NCBI GenBank assembly: GCA_910583965.1
Contig: CAJUAE010000005.1
Coordinates: 17,637-81,636, forward strand
Origin: an uncultured Lachnospiraceae bacterium
Lineage (GTDB): Bacteria > Bacillota > Clostridia > Lachnospirales > Lachnospiraceae
Direction: 5' to 3'
Length of the DNA stretch: 64,000 nt
This document shows positions 25,596-34,171 of this stretch, piece by piece; positions within the stretch are counted from its first letter, which is position 1; each line of letters begins with the position of its first letter. A program made the position numbers and the translations under genes. The notes under the pieces were generated by a model. The model ran no database searches and had not been told where the DNA came from. It saw nothing but the letters and a program-made list of their open reading frames with translations.

Positions 25596-27395
25596 TTATG
25601 CCTCTTGCTTACTCACCAAAAAATCATACTGTGACATAAACAGTTTATAATACTCACCTTTTTGTGCAAGTAGTTCCTCGTGGGTTCCAGCTTCAAGGAT
25701 ATTTCCTTTGTCGACATACAGGATACGGCTTGCATTTTTTATTGTGGAAAGTCTGTGAGCAATGATAAAGGAGGTTCGTCCTTCCAAAAGCTTGTTTAAT
25801 CCTTTTTGCAGCAAAATTTCTGTTTCCGTATCAATGCTTGAGGTCGCCTCATCAAGTATTAGAATTGCTGGATTTTCAAGCAGTGCCCGCGCGAAACTAA
25901 TTAGTTGTCGCTGCCCAGCTGAGAGGCGGCTTCCGCGTTCGTTGACTTGTGTTTGGTAGCCGTTTTCCATTTCCATAATAAAATCGTGGGCGCATACTGT
26001 TTTAGCGGCAGCAATAACTTCCTCATCTGTGGCGGTTAAATTTCCATAGCGGATATTATCCATAATAGTGCCGGAGAAAATAAAACTGTCCTGCATCATA
26101 ATACCCATCTGTCCACGCAGTGATTTTAATGTTACATTAGAGATATCAGTGCCATCAATCAGAATTTTGCCAGAGTCTACATTGTAGAAACGACAGATTA
26201 GATTTACAATGGTTGATTTTCCCGCGCCAGTAGGTCCCACAATTGCATAGGTATCGCCTGGATTTGTTGTAAAATTTACTTTGTTCAAAATTTGAACGCC
26301 GTCCTCGTAGCTAAAGCACACATCCTGAAATGTGACACTACCTTTGATTGGAGGCATAGGTACAGCATTCTCTGAATCTTTTACATTTACTGGCTCATCA
26401 ATTGTTTCAAAGATGCGCTCTAAGTAGGCGATTGCAGTAAGCAAAGAGTTGTAAAATGAGGCGAGGGTATTGATTGGTTCCCAAAATCTTGAGATGTAGG
26501 AGGTAAATGCAATTAGAATACCAACTGTCACACCATAAAGTTCTCCAGAAATCCAACCAATACCAATCACATAGATAAATGCAGTTGTAACAGTTGAGAT
26601 GGAGTCGATACAAGGCCACATAATAAAATTGTATTTTACGGCGCGCATCCATGCACTTCGATAACTATCGCTGAGATGATTAAAAATGGAAGTGTTTTCG
26701 CGCTCGCGCACAAAAGATTGTGTCACGCGGATTCCGTTGATGCTCTCTGCAATATAGGCAGTGAGGTTGGATTGTTTGTTGCTCTGTATCTGCCATGCAC
26801 GCCGTTGACGCCTTTTTACAAAGATGATCACACCCATTAGTATTGGCAGACCGCAAAGACAAATTAGAGTGAGTCGCACATGTAACACAAACATAAATAT
26901 CAAAATAAAAATTAAGTTGCACATGTCAGTAATGGTGTTGATAATACCATTTGAAAGCAAATCGCTTAAACTGTTTACATAGTTGACCACGCGCACTTGT
27001 ATCTTTCCATGAGGGCGATCGTCGTAGTAGGAGAAAGGTAGCTCCTGCAAATGACAGAAGATATCGGAACGCAATTGATGTACAATTGCTTGTCCAATGC
27101 GGCTTGTGATGCGAATTTTTAATCGAATGCACACACAAGTATACAGTACAATGATAAGTGACAGTGCTGTGATAATGACAATTGCCCGAATATTTTTTTC
27201 AGGAATATAGGTATCCATAATTTCACTGATAAACATTGGAAAGAGCATAGTGAGCGCTGAGGCAGACAGCATTAAGAAAAGTGCAATGGCGAGCTGCACA
27301 CGATAAGGTTTTACATATTGAAATACCCGTTTTAACTGATTTAGGTCAAACTTATCTTCTATCACTTCATCAATATCATATTTATTTCGTGCCAT
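25596..27395 (-). CDS. heterodimeric ABC exporter subunit, canonical Walker B, LSAGQ signature
   Basis: The 599-residue half-transporter has six membrane segments in residues 20-330 and an ATPase domain in residues 350-590. Motifs are GPTGAGKST (Walker A), an altered signature RLSAGQRQ, ILILDEATSSID (Walker B with catalytic Glu) and IIAHRLST (H-loop). It pairs with the upstream gene product to form a type IV exporter for lipids, drugs or peptides. Start ATG 27395 has GAGGAGG 9 bases upstream and lies 14 bases inside the 3' end of the partner gene, showing translational coupling. The longer open frame to 27542 overlaps the partner and is not needed. The substrate is unknown. Confidence 0.92.
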   Translation of the reverse strand: MARNKYDIDEVIEDKFDLNQLKRVFQYVKPYRVQLAIALFLMLSASALTMLFPMFISEIMDTYIPEKNIRAIVIITALSLIIVLYTCVCIRLKIRITSRIGQAIVHQLRSDIFCHLQELPFSYYDDRPHGKIQVRVVNYVNSLSDLLSNGIINTITDMCNLIFILIFMFVLHVRLTLICLCGLPILMGVIIFVKRRQRRAWQIQSNKQSNLTAYIAESINGIRVTQSFVRERENTSIFNHLSDSYRSAWMRAVKYNFIMWPCIDSISTVTTAFIYVIGIGWISGELYGVTVGILIAFTSYISRFWEPINTLASFYNSLLTAIAYLERIFETIDEPVNVKDSENAVPMPPIKGSVTFQDVCFSYEDGVQILNKVNFTTNPGDTYAIVGPTGAGKSTIVNLICRFYNVDSGKILIDGTDISNVTLKSLRGQMGIMMQDSFIFSGTIMDNIRYGNLTATDEEVIAAAKTVCAHDFIMEMENGYQTQVNERGSRLSAGQRQLISFARALLENPAILILDEATSSIDTETEILLQKGLNKLLEGRTSFIIAHRLSTIKNASRILYVDKGNILEAGTHEELLAQKGEYYKLFMSQYDFLVSKQEA

Positions 27396-29166
27396 GGTTC
27401 CCACCTCCTCTGATTGCATTTTGATTGATTTCATCAACGTACTTTTCAAAATCTCCATATTGATGGCGAAATACTGTTGCATAGTAGCCATTGTTTGCCA
27501 ACAATTCTTCGTGTGTTCCCTGTTCGACAATCTCTCCGTCATTTAATACCAAAATTAAATCGGAATCTTTAATAGACGAGATGCGATAGGCAACGACAAA
27601 AATAGTACAGGCATGGTCAATATTGTTTAGCTGTTGCTGGATATAGCTTTCTGTTTCCATATCAACGGCAGAAGTCGTATCATCTAGTATTAATATAGAA
27701 GGTTCTTTTAACAGTGCTCTTGCCAGTGAGATGCGTTGTTTCTGACCGCCGGAAAGCCCTACACCACGCTCGCCGACAATTGTGTCATATCCGTCGGGCA
27801 TTTCACAGATAAAGTTGTTTGCGTCTGCCATTATCGCAGCTTTTTGCACTTCCTCAAAAGGGCAGTCTGGTCGACTGTAAGCGATATTACCTTCAACAGT
27901 ATCCGAGAAAAGGAAGACGTCTTGCATTGCCATACCAATATTTTGACGAAGGTTATAAAGGTCAAGCTCTTTGACATTTCGACCATCTACTAGAACCTCA
28001 CCATCTGTGACATCATAAAAACGACAGATTAAATTCATAATGGTAGATTTGCCAGAGCCAGTAGAACCAAGGATTCCCACGGTCTGACCACTCTTTACTT
28101 TAAAACTGACATTGTGAATAATATCCTCGTCGTCTGCACTATAAGATACATTTCGGAACTCGATATCACCTTGAAGTTTGCGGCAGGGAATTGCCTTTTT
28201 TGGGTGTTTTACTTTAGGTTCCTCACTGTAGGTCGCATAGATTTTTTCTACAGATGTAGTGAAACGTTGAATGTCATTGATACGCCAACCGATCTGACGC
28301 AGCGGATTCATTAGCATCCATAGATAACCATTTATTGTAACATAATTTCCAAGAGTCATACTATCCTGAATTACCATAATACTACCGACAAGCATTAGAA
28401 TGACAGTGAGCATATTTGAGAGGAACTCAAACTGTGGCACATATTTGGTCCAAATTTCTGCAGCGGCAAGTTCGGCATCTCTGTAAGCATCATTTTCTTT
28501 ATTAAATTTTCCAATTTCATAATCTTCTTTGGAAAATGCTTTAACAACGCGGTTTCCGCTGACATTTTCCTGCACAAAGGTGTTGAGTGACGAGAATTGT
28601 TCTCGAATTTTTTGAAAGCGAGGACGACCATTTTTGGTTTGACTTAAAGTCACAAGCAGTGCAAAAGGTAATACCACACACATACAGAGTGCAAGTTTCC
28701 AGCTAACAGTAAAAATCATAATGAGTGCAAAGAAAAATAGAAAAACATTTTCATAAACTTGATAGATCGCAAATGCAATAAAGTGTCGTATAGCGTCCAT
28801 ATCACCAGTCTGCCTGCTCAATAAATCACCGGTGCGCTTCTTATTATAAAAGTTAAAATCTTCCTGAAGAAGTTTTCGGTAGACAGTGTCTCGCATGGTA
28901 TAGAGCACATTTTGTGAACAGCTTTCAAAAATAACCTGCGACCAAAAGCGCAACACACCCCTTAATATTGTAATTAGAATGAGGAGTGCAATAAGTTTTG
29001 GCAACATTTCATAGTCTCCGGCAGTGATAACATCATCAACGATAGCACCAGAAACAATTGGTTTTACAATGGCAAGTATAGAAATGATAGTGACTAATAA
29101 TAGTCCTAGTATCATACTGCGATTGTGTTTTTTTAGAAAGGAGTAGAACCATTTCATGGCAGTCAT
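27382..29166 (-). CDS. heterodimeric ABC exporter subunit with degenerate catalytic residues
   Basis: The 594-residue half-transporter contains an N-terminal transmembrane domain and a C-terminal ATPase with GSTGSGKST, canonical LSGGQKQR, ILILDDTTSAVD (Asp replacing the catalytic Glu) and VVAYRIS (Tyr replacing the H-loop His). Its own Walker site therefore cannot hydrolyse ATP well, as in one subunit of asymmetric exporters such as TM287/288. The partner's changed LSAGQ signature completes this degenerate site, while this subunit's intact LSGGQ completes the active site in the partner. ATG 29166 has GAGGT 8 bases upstream; the frame opens further to 29298 without support. It is the first gene of a two-gene - strand operon. 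Confidence 0.92.
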   Translation of the reverse strand: MTAMKWFYSFLKKHNRSMILGLLLVTIISILAIVKPIVSGAIVDDVITAGDYEMLPKLIALLILITILRGVLRFWSQVIFESCSQNVLYTMRDTVYRKLLQEDFNFYNKKRTGDLLSRQTGDMDAIRHFIAFAIYQVYENVFLFFFALIMIFTVSWKLALCMCVVLPFALLVTLSQTKNGRPRFQKIREQFSSLNTFVQENVSGNRVVKAFSKEDYEIGKFNKENDAYRDAELAAAEIWTKYVPQFEFLSNMLTVILMLVGSIMVIQDSMTLGNYVTINGYLWMLMNPLRQIGWRINDIQRFTTSVEKIYATYSEEPKVKHPKKAIPCRKLQGDIEFRNVSYSADDEDIIHNVSFKVKSGQTVGILGSTGSGKSTIMNLICRFYDVTDGEVLVDGRNVKELDLYNLRQNIGMAMQDVFLFSDTVEGNIAYSRPDCPFEEVQKAAIMADANNFICEMPDGYDTIVGERGVGLSGGQKQRISLARALLKEPSILILDDTTSAVDMETESYIQQQLNNIDHACTIFVVAYRISSIKDSDLILVLNDGEIVEQGTHEELLANNGYYATVFRHQYGDFEKYVDEINQNAIRGGGNHGTK

Positions 29167-29326
29167 TATTAAGTACCTCGCTTTTCTTTTGGTATATTCA
29201 CGGCCAATTAAATTGGCTGAGCATGTGGCACCATCCGCAGCTATAAAGCGATATAATATTTTATGCGAATGTGTGCATTCCTTATACAAAGTGATCAAGT
29301 TTCTTGAACGCTCTGTATAACATTTT

Positions 29327-29389
29327 CTAAGGAACGATAGAACTATTTTGTGCTATTTGCATATCTTACTATTTTCTATCGATCCTAAG
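29327..29389 (-). promoter_or_regulatory. dyad operator candidate upstream of the ABC exporter operon
   Basis: CTAAGGAACGATAGAA (29327-29342) and TTCTATCGATCCTAAG (29374-29389) are 16-base inverted repeats with two mismatches and a 31-base spacer. An outer ACGCTCT/AGAGCGT pair partly overlaps. The site lies about 160 bases upstream of the exporter start. The rest of the 608-base gap 29167-29774 shows only AT-rich DNA and the promoter at 29689. Confidence 0.45.
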
Positions 29390-29688
29390 AGCGTATAATT
29401 GACAGTATAGTTGAAAAAAAGTAAAATGCAAGCCTAAAAGTGTTACAATTTAACACATTAATTGTCGTTTTCTCTTCAAGAGCGAATTTACAAGGTTTTG
29501 AAAGAAACTTTTTATTTTTGTTCATTGAAAAGAAATAGAAATACATTATTTTATTAAAATTTGTATAATAATCTAATTATTGGAAAGAATGAATTATATA
29601 AAATATACAAAGTATTTTACAATTCAACGCAGAGCAGAACAAATGTATAAACAGAAATGACGAAATACGCCAGAATCTGGCAAAAAGC

Positions 29689-29717
29689 TTTACTTTACAC
29701 ATATTGTATACTATAAT
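29689..29717 (+). promoter_or_regulatory. sigma-A type promoter for the HPr-like gene
   Basis: TTTACT at 29689-29694, a 17-base spacer and a perfect TATAAT at 29712-29717. Transcription would begin about 50 bases before the HPr-like start codon. Confidence 0.7.
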
Positions 29718-29774
29718 ACGTAAAACAGAGAAACCAGAAAACGAATAATTTTGTGTGGAAAGGACGTTGATATT

Positions 29775-29999
29775 ATGAGAGAACGCAAAATCAAAATGAC
29801 ACCTGCGGAAGTTCAGAATTTCGTAAATGAGGCATCAAAGTGCGACTTTGATATCGATATTTCCTACAATCACTATACAGTGGATGCTAAATCCATTCTT
29901 GGCGTGATGGGGCTGGATTTCCGTTCAATCCTCACCCTGCAGTACGCAGGACACAATGACGAATTTGAGAGCTATGTAAATGGTCTTGCCATTGCATAA
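29775..29999 (+). CDS. HPr-like protein lacking the active-site histidine
   Basis: This 74-residue protein resembles the phosphocarrier HPr of the sugar phosphotransferase system. VDAKSILGVMGLDF matches the regulatory Ser46 helix (K-S-I-x-G-V-M). The usual active-site segment with His15 (G-x-H-A-R-P) is absent; the corresponding region reads KMTPAEVQNFVNEASKCDF. The protein therefore cannot carry PEP-derived phosphate, but it could be phosphorylated on serine by HPr kinase, as the regulator Crh is. ATG 29775 follows GGAAAGGA at 12 bases. It has its own promoter and terminator, so it is monocistronic. A role in carbon catabolite control is inference. Confidence 0.8.
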   Translation: MRERKIKMTPAEVQNFVNEASKCDFDIDISYNHYTVDAKSILGVMGLDFRSILTLQYAGHNDEFESYVNGLAIA

Positions 30000-30009
30000 A
30001 ATTCGATTG

Positions 30010-30056
30010 ACTCTCTCTAAGTGATCGGGTAAACTGTCATTTAGAGAGAGTTTTTG
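30010..30056 (+). terminator. rho-independent terminator of the HPr-like gene
   Basis: ACTCTCTCTAA at 30010-30020 and TTAGAGAGAGT at 30041-30051 form a perfect 11-bp stem followed by TTTTTG. Confidence 0.9.
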
Positions 30057-30074
30057 TTTACAAAGGGGATTTGA

Positions 30075-32516
30075 ATGGAGATACATGTATCTGTTCGCCA
30101 GCTTGTAGAGTTTATACTGCGAGAGGGCAGCATTGACAATAGAAAATCAGGTGGTTCAGACACTGCGATGCAAGAGGGAAGTCGCATTCATCGAATGATT
30201 CAACGTCGTATGAGCAGTGAGTATCACGCTGAGATTGGACTGCGGTATAGATGGACAACAGAGCAGTATGACGTTATAATAGAAGGAAGGGCAGATGGAA
30301 TTATTGATTACAATTTTGGTACACATGCGTTGCCTTTCATAGAGGACATGCGTCTCAATGACACGGAAGAAAACAAGGTAACTATCGATGAAATTAAGGG
30401 TACTTACAAGGATTTAAAGCGCATTACTGCGCCTGCTAGAGTCCATCTTGCACAAGCTAAATGTTATGCGTTTATGTACGCGGCAGAAAATTTTTTGGAT
30501 TCAATTTGTGTGCGCATGACCTATTGTCATATTGAGACAGAAGAACTTAAATATTTTCATGAGGATTATACTTTTACGACATTAAAAAGTTGGTTTGAGG
30601 AGCTCCTGTTAGAATATAAAAAGTGGGCAGATTTTCAGTTTATATGGAATAAGGTTCGCACTGTATCAATAAAACAACTTGTGTTTCCATTCGCTTATCG
30701 TGATGGACAAAAAGATCTTGTAACGTATGTTTATCGGACAATTTATCATAAGCGAAAACTATTTTTGGAGGCGCCAACAGGTGTTGGAAAGACGATATCA
30801 ACCATTTTTCCAACGGTGAAATCTATGGGGGAGGGCATGACGGAGAAGATTTTTTATCTCACAGCAAAAACCATCACTCGCACCGTTGCACAGGAATGTT
30901 TTGGACTTTTGCAGAAGAATGGACTTCATATCAAAACGATTGTCTTAACAGCGAAGGATAAGATTTGTTTTCTGAAACAAGAAGGGGGAGCGCAGGAAGA
31001 AACAGAGTGTAATCCAGAAGCGTGTCCCTATGCGAATGGACATTATGACCGTATCAATGATGCCATGTATGAACTGCTAACACAAGAGGAGCATTTTACG
31101 CGGGAGAAGGTGCAAGAATACGCAGAAAAACACCGTGTATGTCCGTTTGAGCTAAGTCTTGACATGAGTTTATTTTCCGATGCGATTATCTGTGATTACA
31201 ATTATGTCTTTGACCCAAGAGTGTATCTCAAGCGTTTTTTTGCGGATGGCCTTGGTAAACAAAATTATGTATTTCTGATTGATGAGACGCACAATCTCCT
31301 GGACCGCGGCAGAGAAATGTACAGTGCAGCGCTGTTTAAAGAGTCTTTTTTGCAGATGAAGCGTCTGATAAAAGAGCTTTCGCCAAAGATTTCAAAGTTT
31401 CTTGACCGATGTAATAAAGAGTTGCTGGCAATGAAAAGGCAATGTGAAAACTATCGCAAAGAGGAAGAAATTGATAGTTTTGTAATGGTGTTAAATCAAC
31501 TATTTGCGGCGATTGACGATTTTTTGGACGAGCATGACACTTTCCCGAATAAAAAAGAATTGATGGATTTTTATTTTGAAATGGCGCATTTTTTAAACAT
31601 CTATGAGATTATGGATGAAAATTATGTGATATATAGTCAGCTTCTAGAAAATGGAGATTTTATGCTAAAGCTTTTCTGTGTCAACCCAGCGTTAAATCTG
31701 CGTCAGTGTATGCAGAAGGGCAGAAGTACAATTTTATTTTCAGCGACATTATTACCAATACAATATTATAAAAAGTTGTTGGGTGGTGAGCCAACAGATT
31801 ATGAGGTTTATGCCAAATCGACTTTTGATGAAAATAAAAAGGCGCTTTTTGTTGCAAGTGATGTCACAAGCAAATATAATAGAAGAAGTGAGGATGAATT
31901 TCGGCGCATTGCGGATTATATTTATGCAGTGGTACAACAACGACATGGAAATTACATGGTGTTTTTGCCATCTCATCTCTTTCTGGAAAAAGTGCATCAC
32001 TGTTTCGTGGAAGCCTACTATGATGCAGAGCATATAGAATGTATTGTGCAAGAGGATTATATGAGCGAGGCGAAACGAGAGGAATTTTTGCTGCGATTTC
32101 AAAATGAGGGCACAGAGGTTTCTATTCTGATTGGTTTTTGCGTCATGGGAGGAATCTTTTCAGAAGGGATTGATTTGAAGCGCGATAGCTTAATTGGTGC
32201 GTTGATTGTGGGAACTGGTATTCCGCAAGTGGGGTGTGAGCGTGAGCTTCTAAGACAGCATTTTGACGCGCAGGGTGATAATGGTTTTGACTATGCATAT
32301 CGATATCCAGGTATGAACAAAGTATTACAGTCGGCGGGGCGTGTAATTCGCACTGCGGAGGATATTGGGGTAGTAGCGTTGCTCGACGAACGCTTTCTGG
32401 AACCACAGTACAGGCGAATGTTTCCTAGGGAATGGAGTCGGTATGAGGTTGTGAGTGTGTCAGGAATTGCTAATAAAGTTGAGCAGTTTTGGAATCGCTG
32501 GCAGGAAGGACATTGA
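30075..32516 (+). CDS. PD-(D/E)XK nuclease fused to Rad3/XPD-type (DinG-like) helicase
   Basis: The N-terminal 190 residues carry a RecB/Cas4-type nuclease signature: EGRADGIIDYN (metal Asp), VTIDEIKGT (E-x-K) and LAQAKCYAF (Q-x3-Y). The remainder is a superfamily 2 iron-sulfur helicase: LEAPTGVGKTIST (Walker A), cysteines in KDKICFL, ECNPEACPY and HRVCPFE as the expected four-Cys cluster between the helicase motifs, LIDETHNLLDRG (DEAH-like box) and QSAGRVIRT (motif VI). Such proteins unwind damaged or structured DNA, and the nuclease could process the ends. ATG 30075 follows AAGGGGA. It is a single gene between two terminator or leader regions. The architecture is known in Firmicutes; its exact role is not settled. 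Confidence 0.88.
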   Translation: MEIHVSVRQLVEFILREGSIDNRKSGGSDTAMQEGSRIHRMIQRRMSSEYHAEIGLRYRWTTEQYDVIIEGRADGIIDYNFGTHALPFIEDMRLNDTEENKVTIDEIKGTYKDLKRITAPARVHLAQAKCYAFMYAAENFLDSICVRMTYCHIETEELKYFHEDYTFTTLKSWFEELLLEYKKWADFQFIWNKVRTVSIKQLVFPFAYRDGQKDLVTYVYRTIYHKRKLFLEAPTGVGKTISTIFPTVKSMGEGMTEKIFYLTAKTITRTVAQECFGLLQKNGLHIKTIVLTAKDKICFLKQEGGAQEETECNPEACPYANGHYDRINDAMYELLTQEEHFTREKVQEYAEKHRVCPFELSLDMSLFSDAIICDYNYVFDPRVYLKRFFADGLGKQNYVFLIDETHNLLDRGREMYSAALFKESFLQMKRLIKELSPKISKFLDRCNKELLAMKRQCENYRKEEEIDSFVMVLNQLFAAIDDFLDEHDTFPNKKELMDFYFEMAHFLNIYEIMDENYVIYSQLLENGDFMLKLFCVNPALNLRQCMQKGRSTILFSATLLPIQYYKKLLGGEPTDYEVYAKSTFDENKKALFVASDVTSKYNRRSEDEFRRIADYIYAVVQQRHGNYMVFLPSHLFLEKVHHCFVEAYYDAEHIECIVQEDYMSEAKREEFLLRFQNEGTEVSILIGFCVMGGIFSEGIDLKRDSLIGALIVGTGIPQVGCERELLRQHFDAQGDNGFDYAYRYPGMNKVLQSAGRVIRTAEDIGVVALLDERFLEPQYRRMFPREWSRYEVVSVSGIANKVEQFWNRWQEGH

Positions 32517-32587
32517 ATTAAAAAATAAGCGTATGTTATATAAGCGTTATATAAAAATGTGTTACAAGGTGTCTAAGAACGATTAAG

Positions 32588-32625
32588 TTTCACACAGCCT
32601 ATTTGAGGCGGCAAGGAGGATTAAG
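32588..32625 (+). promoter_or_regulatory. structured 5' leader (TATTTGAG family) of the UDP-glucose dehydrogenase gene
   Basis: TTTCACAC, then a GCC-TATTTGA-GGC mini-hairpin, then GGCAAGGAGG and ATTAAGATG. It resembles the leaders at 38144-38232, 44370-44401 and 60087-60183 (- strand). Confidence 0.5.
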
Positions 32626-33792
32626 ATGAAAATTGCAGTGGCTGGTATTGGATATGTAGGGCTTTCCAATGCCATATTATTAGCACAACACAATGAGGTA
32701 ACAGCAGTGGATGTTTTTCAGGAAAAGGTAGACTTCATTAACAATAAAAAATCGCCAATTATTGACAAGGAGATTGAGGAATATCTGGCAAATAAGGAAT
32801 TAAATCTCACAGCAACGACGGATGCAGAAGCAGCATATCAGGATGCGGAATATGTTATTATTGCAACGCCGACCAACTATGATCCAGACAAAAATTATTT
32901 TGATACAAGCTCTATTGAAGCAGTGATCGAGCTTGTTGAGAAAGTGAACAGAGACGCTGTTATGATTATTAAATCAACAGTTCCAGTTGGATATATAAAG
33001 GCGATTAGAAAACGTTATGGCACTGATAATATTATTTTTTCACCTGAGTTTTTGCGGGAGGGAAGGGCACTTTATGACAACCTTTATCCATCACGTATTA
33101 TTGTGGGAGAACAGTCAGAGCGCGCAAAAATATTTGCAGATTTGTTAAAGCAAGGGGCAATTAAACAGGATATTCCAACGCTGTTTACTGACACGACAGA
33201 AGCGGAGGCAATCAAACTCTTTGCCAATACTTATCTGGCACTTCGAGTGGCATATTTTAATGAGTTGGACACTTACGCAGAGATGCGCGGACTCAATACA
33301 AAACAGATTATTGAGGGTGTGGGACTTGACCCCAGAATTGGAAATCATTATAATAATCCTTCTTTTGGGTATGGTGGATACTGTCTGCCAAAGGACACGA
33401 AACAGTTGCGGGCAAATTATGAGAATGTGCCAAATAATATAATATCGGCGATTGTGGATGCAAACAGAACAAGAAAAGATCATATTGCAGATATGATATT
33501 GGCAAAGAAACCACAGATTGTTGGCGTATACAGACTGACAATGAAGACAAATTCAGATAATTTCCGTCAGTCTTCGATACAAGGAATTATGAAGCGCATT
33601 AAGGCAAAAGGTGTTGAGGTGGTTGTGTATGAGCCCACGCTTAAAGAGGACTATTTCTTTCGCTCTAGAGTGATTCGTGACTTTGCAGCATTCAAAGAAA
33701 TGTCAGATGTCATTATTGCAAACCGTTTGACAGAGGAGTTAAAAGACGTAGAAGAAAAAATCTATACGCGGGATATCTATGGGAGGGATTAA
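32626..33792 (+). CDS. ugd: UDP-glucose 6-dehydrogenase
   Basis: The 388-residue protein has the NAD turn AVAGIGYVGLSNAILLA at residues 3-20, EFLREGRALYDNLYPSRII in the middle, and the active-site loop GYGGYCLPKDTKQL with its catalytic Cys near residue 253. The G-Y-C-L-P-K-D-T loop is typical of Ugd, unlike the WecC-type loop of the gene at 966. It oxidises UDP-glucose to UDP-glucuronate with two NAD, supplying acidic sugars for surface polysaccharides. At 388 residues it is of usual single-domain length. AAGGAGG stands 7 bases before the ATG. It is separate from the glycan locus but may feed it. Confidence 0.9.
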   Translation: MKIAVAGIGYVGLSNAILLAQHNEVTAVDVFQEKVDFINNKKSPIIDKEIEEYLANKELNLTATTDAEAAYQDAEYVIIATPTNYDPDKNYFDTSSIEAVIELVEKVNRDAVMIIKSTVPVGYIKAIRKRYGTDNIIFSPEFLREGRALYDNLYPSRIIVGEQSERAKIFADLLKQGAIKQDIPTLFTDTTEAEAIKLFANTYLALRVAYFNELDTYAEMRGLNTKQIIEGVGLDPRIGNHYNNPSFGYGGYCLPKDTKQLRANYENVPNNIISAIVDANRTRKDHIADMILAKKPQIVGVYRLTMKTNSDNFRQSSIQGIMKRIKAKGVEVVVYEPTLKEDYFFRSRVIRDFAAFKEMSDVIIANRLTEELKDVEEKIYTRDIYGRD

Positions 33793-33862
33793 ATTTCCTC
33801 CTTTGTCTTTTGGCGTTTTTGCTAAAATTTTAAGATTGTGATTTGGATAAATATTCTAAAAA

Positions 33863-34005
33863 GTTACAATTCACACCCACGCCAGTTTTTATCATGTTAT
33901 AAGTTATTGAGGTGTGAATTATAACAGATTTTGCACACAAAATGCTAAAAGGCAAGCATTTTGGCGCATGATTCCCACTACTTTGGCGCGGGTGTGAAAA
34001 GTAAC
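33863..34005 (-). mobile_element. MITE copy B, 143 bp, inverted relative to copy A
   Basis: On the + strand it starts GTTACAATTCACACC and ends GGTGTGAAAAGTAAC, the reverse orientation of copy A. Both flanks carry TCTAAAAA (33855-33862 and 34006-34013), a perfect 8-bp target-site duplication. The reverse complement shares with copy A the first 22 bases, a GCGCCAAAATGC hairpin arm (here closing with GCT/AGC instead of CCT/AGG), TTTTGTGTGCA and GCAAAATCTG. It has no ORF. Confidence 0.88.
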
Positions 34006-34035
34006 TCTAAAAATACATAGATGGGAAGAAATGCC

Positions 34036-34064
34036 TTGCGATTTATTAGGTGAGATGGTATGAT
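34036..34064 (+). promoter_or_regulatory. promoter of malQ
   Basis: TTGCGA at 34036-34041, a 17-base spacer and TATGAT at 34059-34064. Transcription would start near 34071, just before the operator candidate. Confidence 0.6.
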
Positions 34065-34079
34065 AAAATTATGTCTGTT

Positions 34080-34091
34080 GGAAACGTTACC
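34080..34091 (+). promoter_or_regulatory. LacI-family operator candidate upstream of malQ
   Basis: GGAAACGTTACC is a 12-base near-perfect dyad centred on CG, the usual shape for LacI/MalR/CcpA sites. It lies just downstream of the predicted transcription start, where binding would block transcription. The LacI-type gene follows malQ. Confidence 0.5.
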
Positions 34092-34171
34092 GAAAACGAT
34101 GCAAAAAAAATTGATAATGTTTCTGTCGACTTTGAAAAGGAACATACTTATTTTTAGAAAGGAAGATGCTT

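Noticed and set aside
30075..32516. Cas4- or defence-associated helicase
   Set aside because: No CRISPR array, cas gene or other defence gene nearby; a repair role is simpler.
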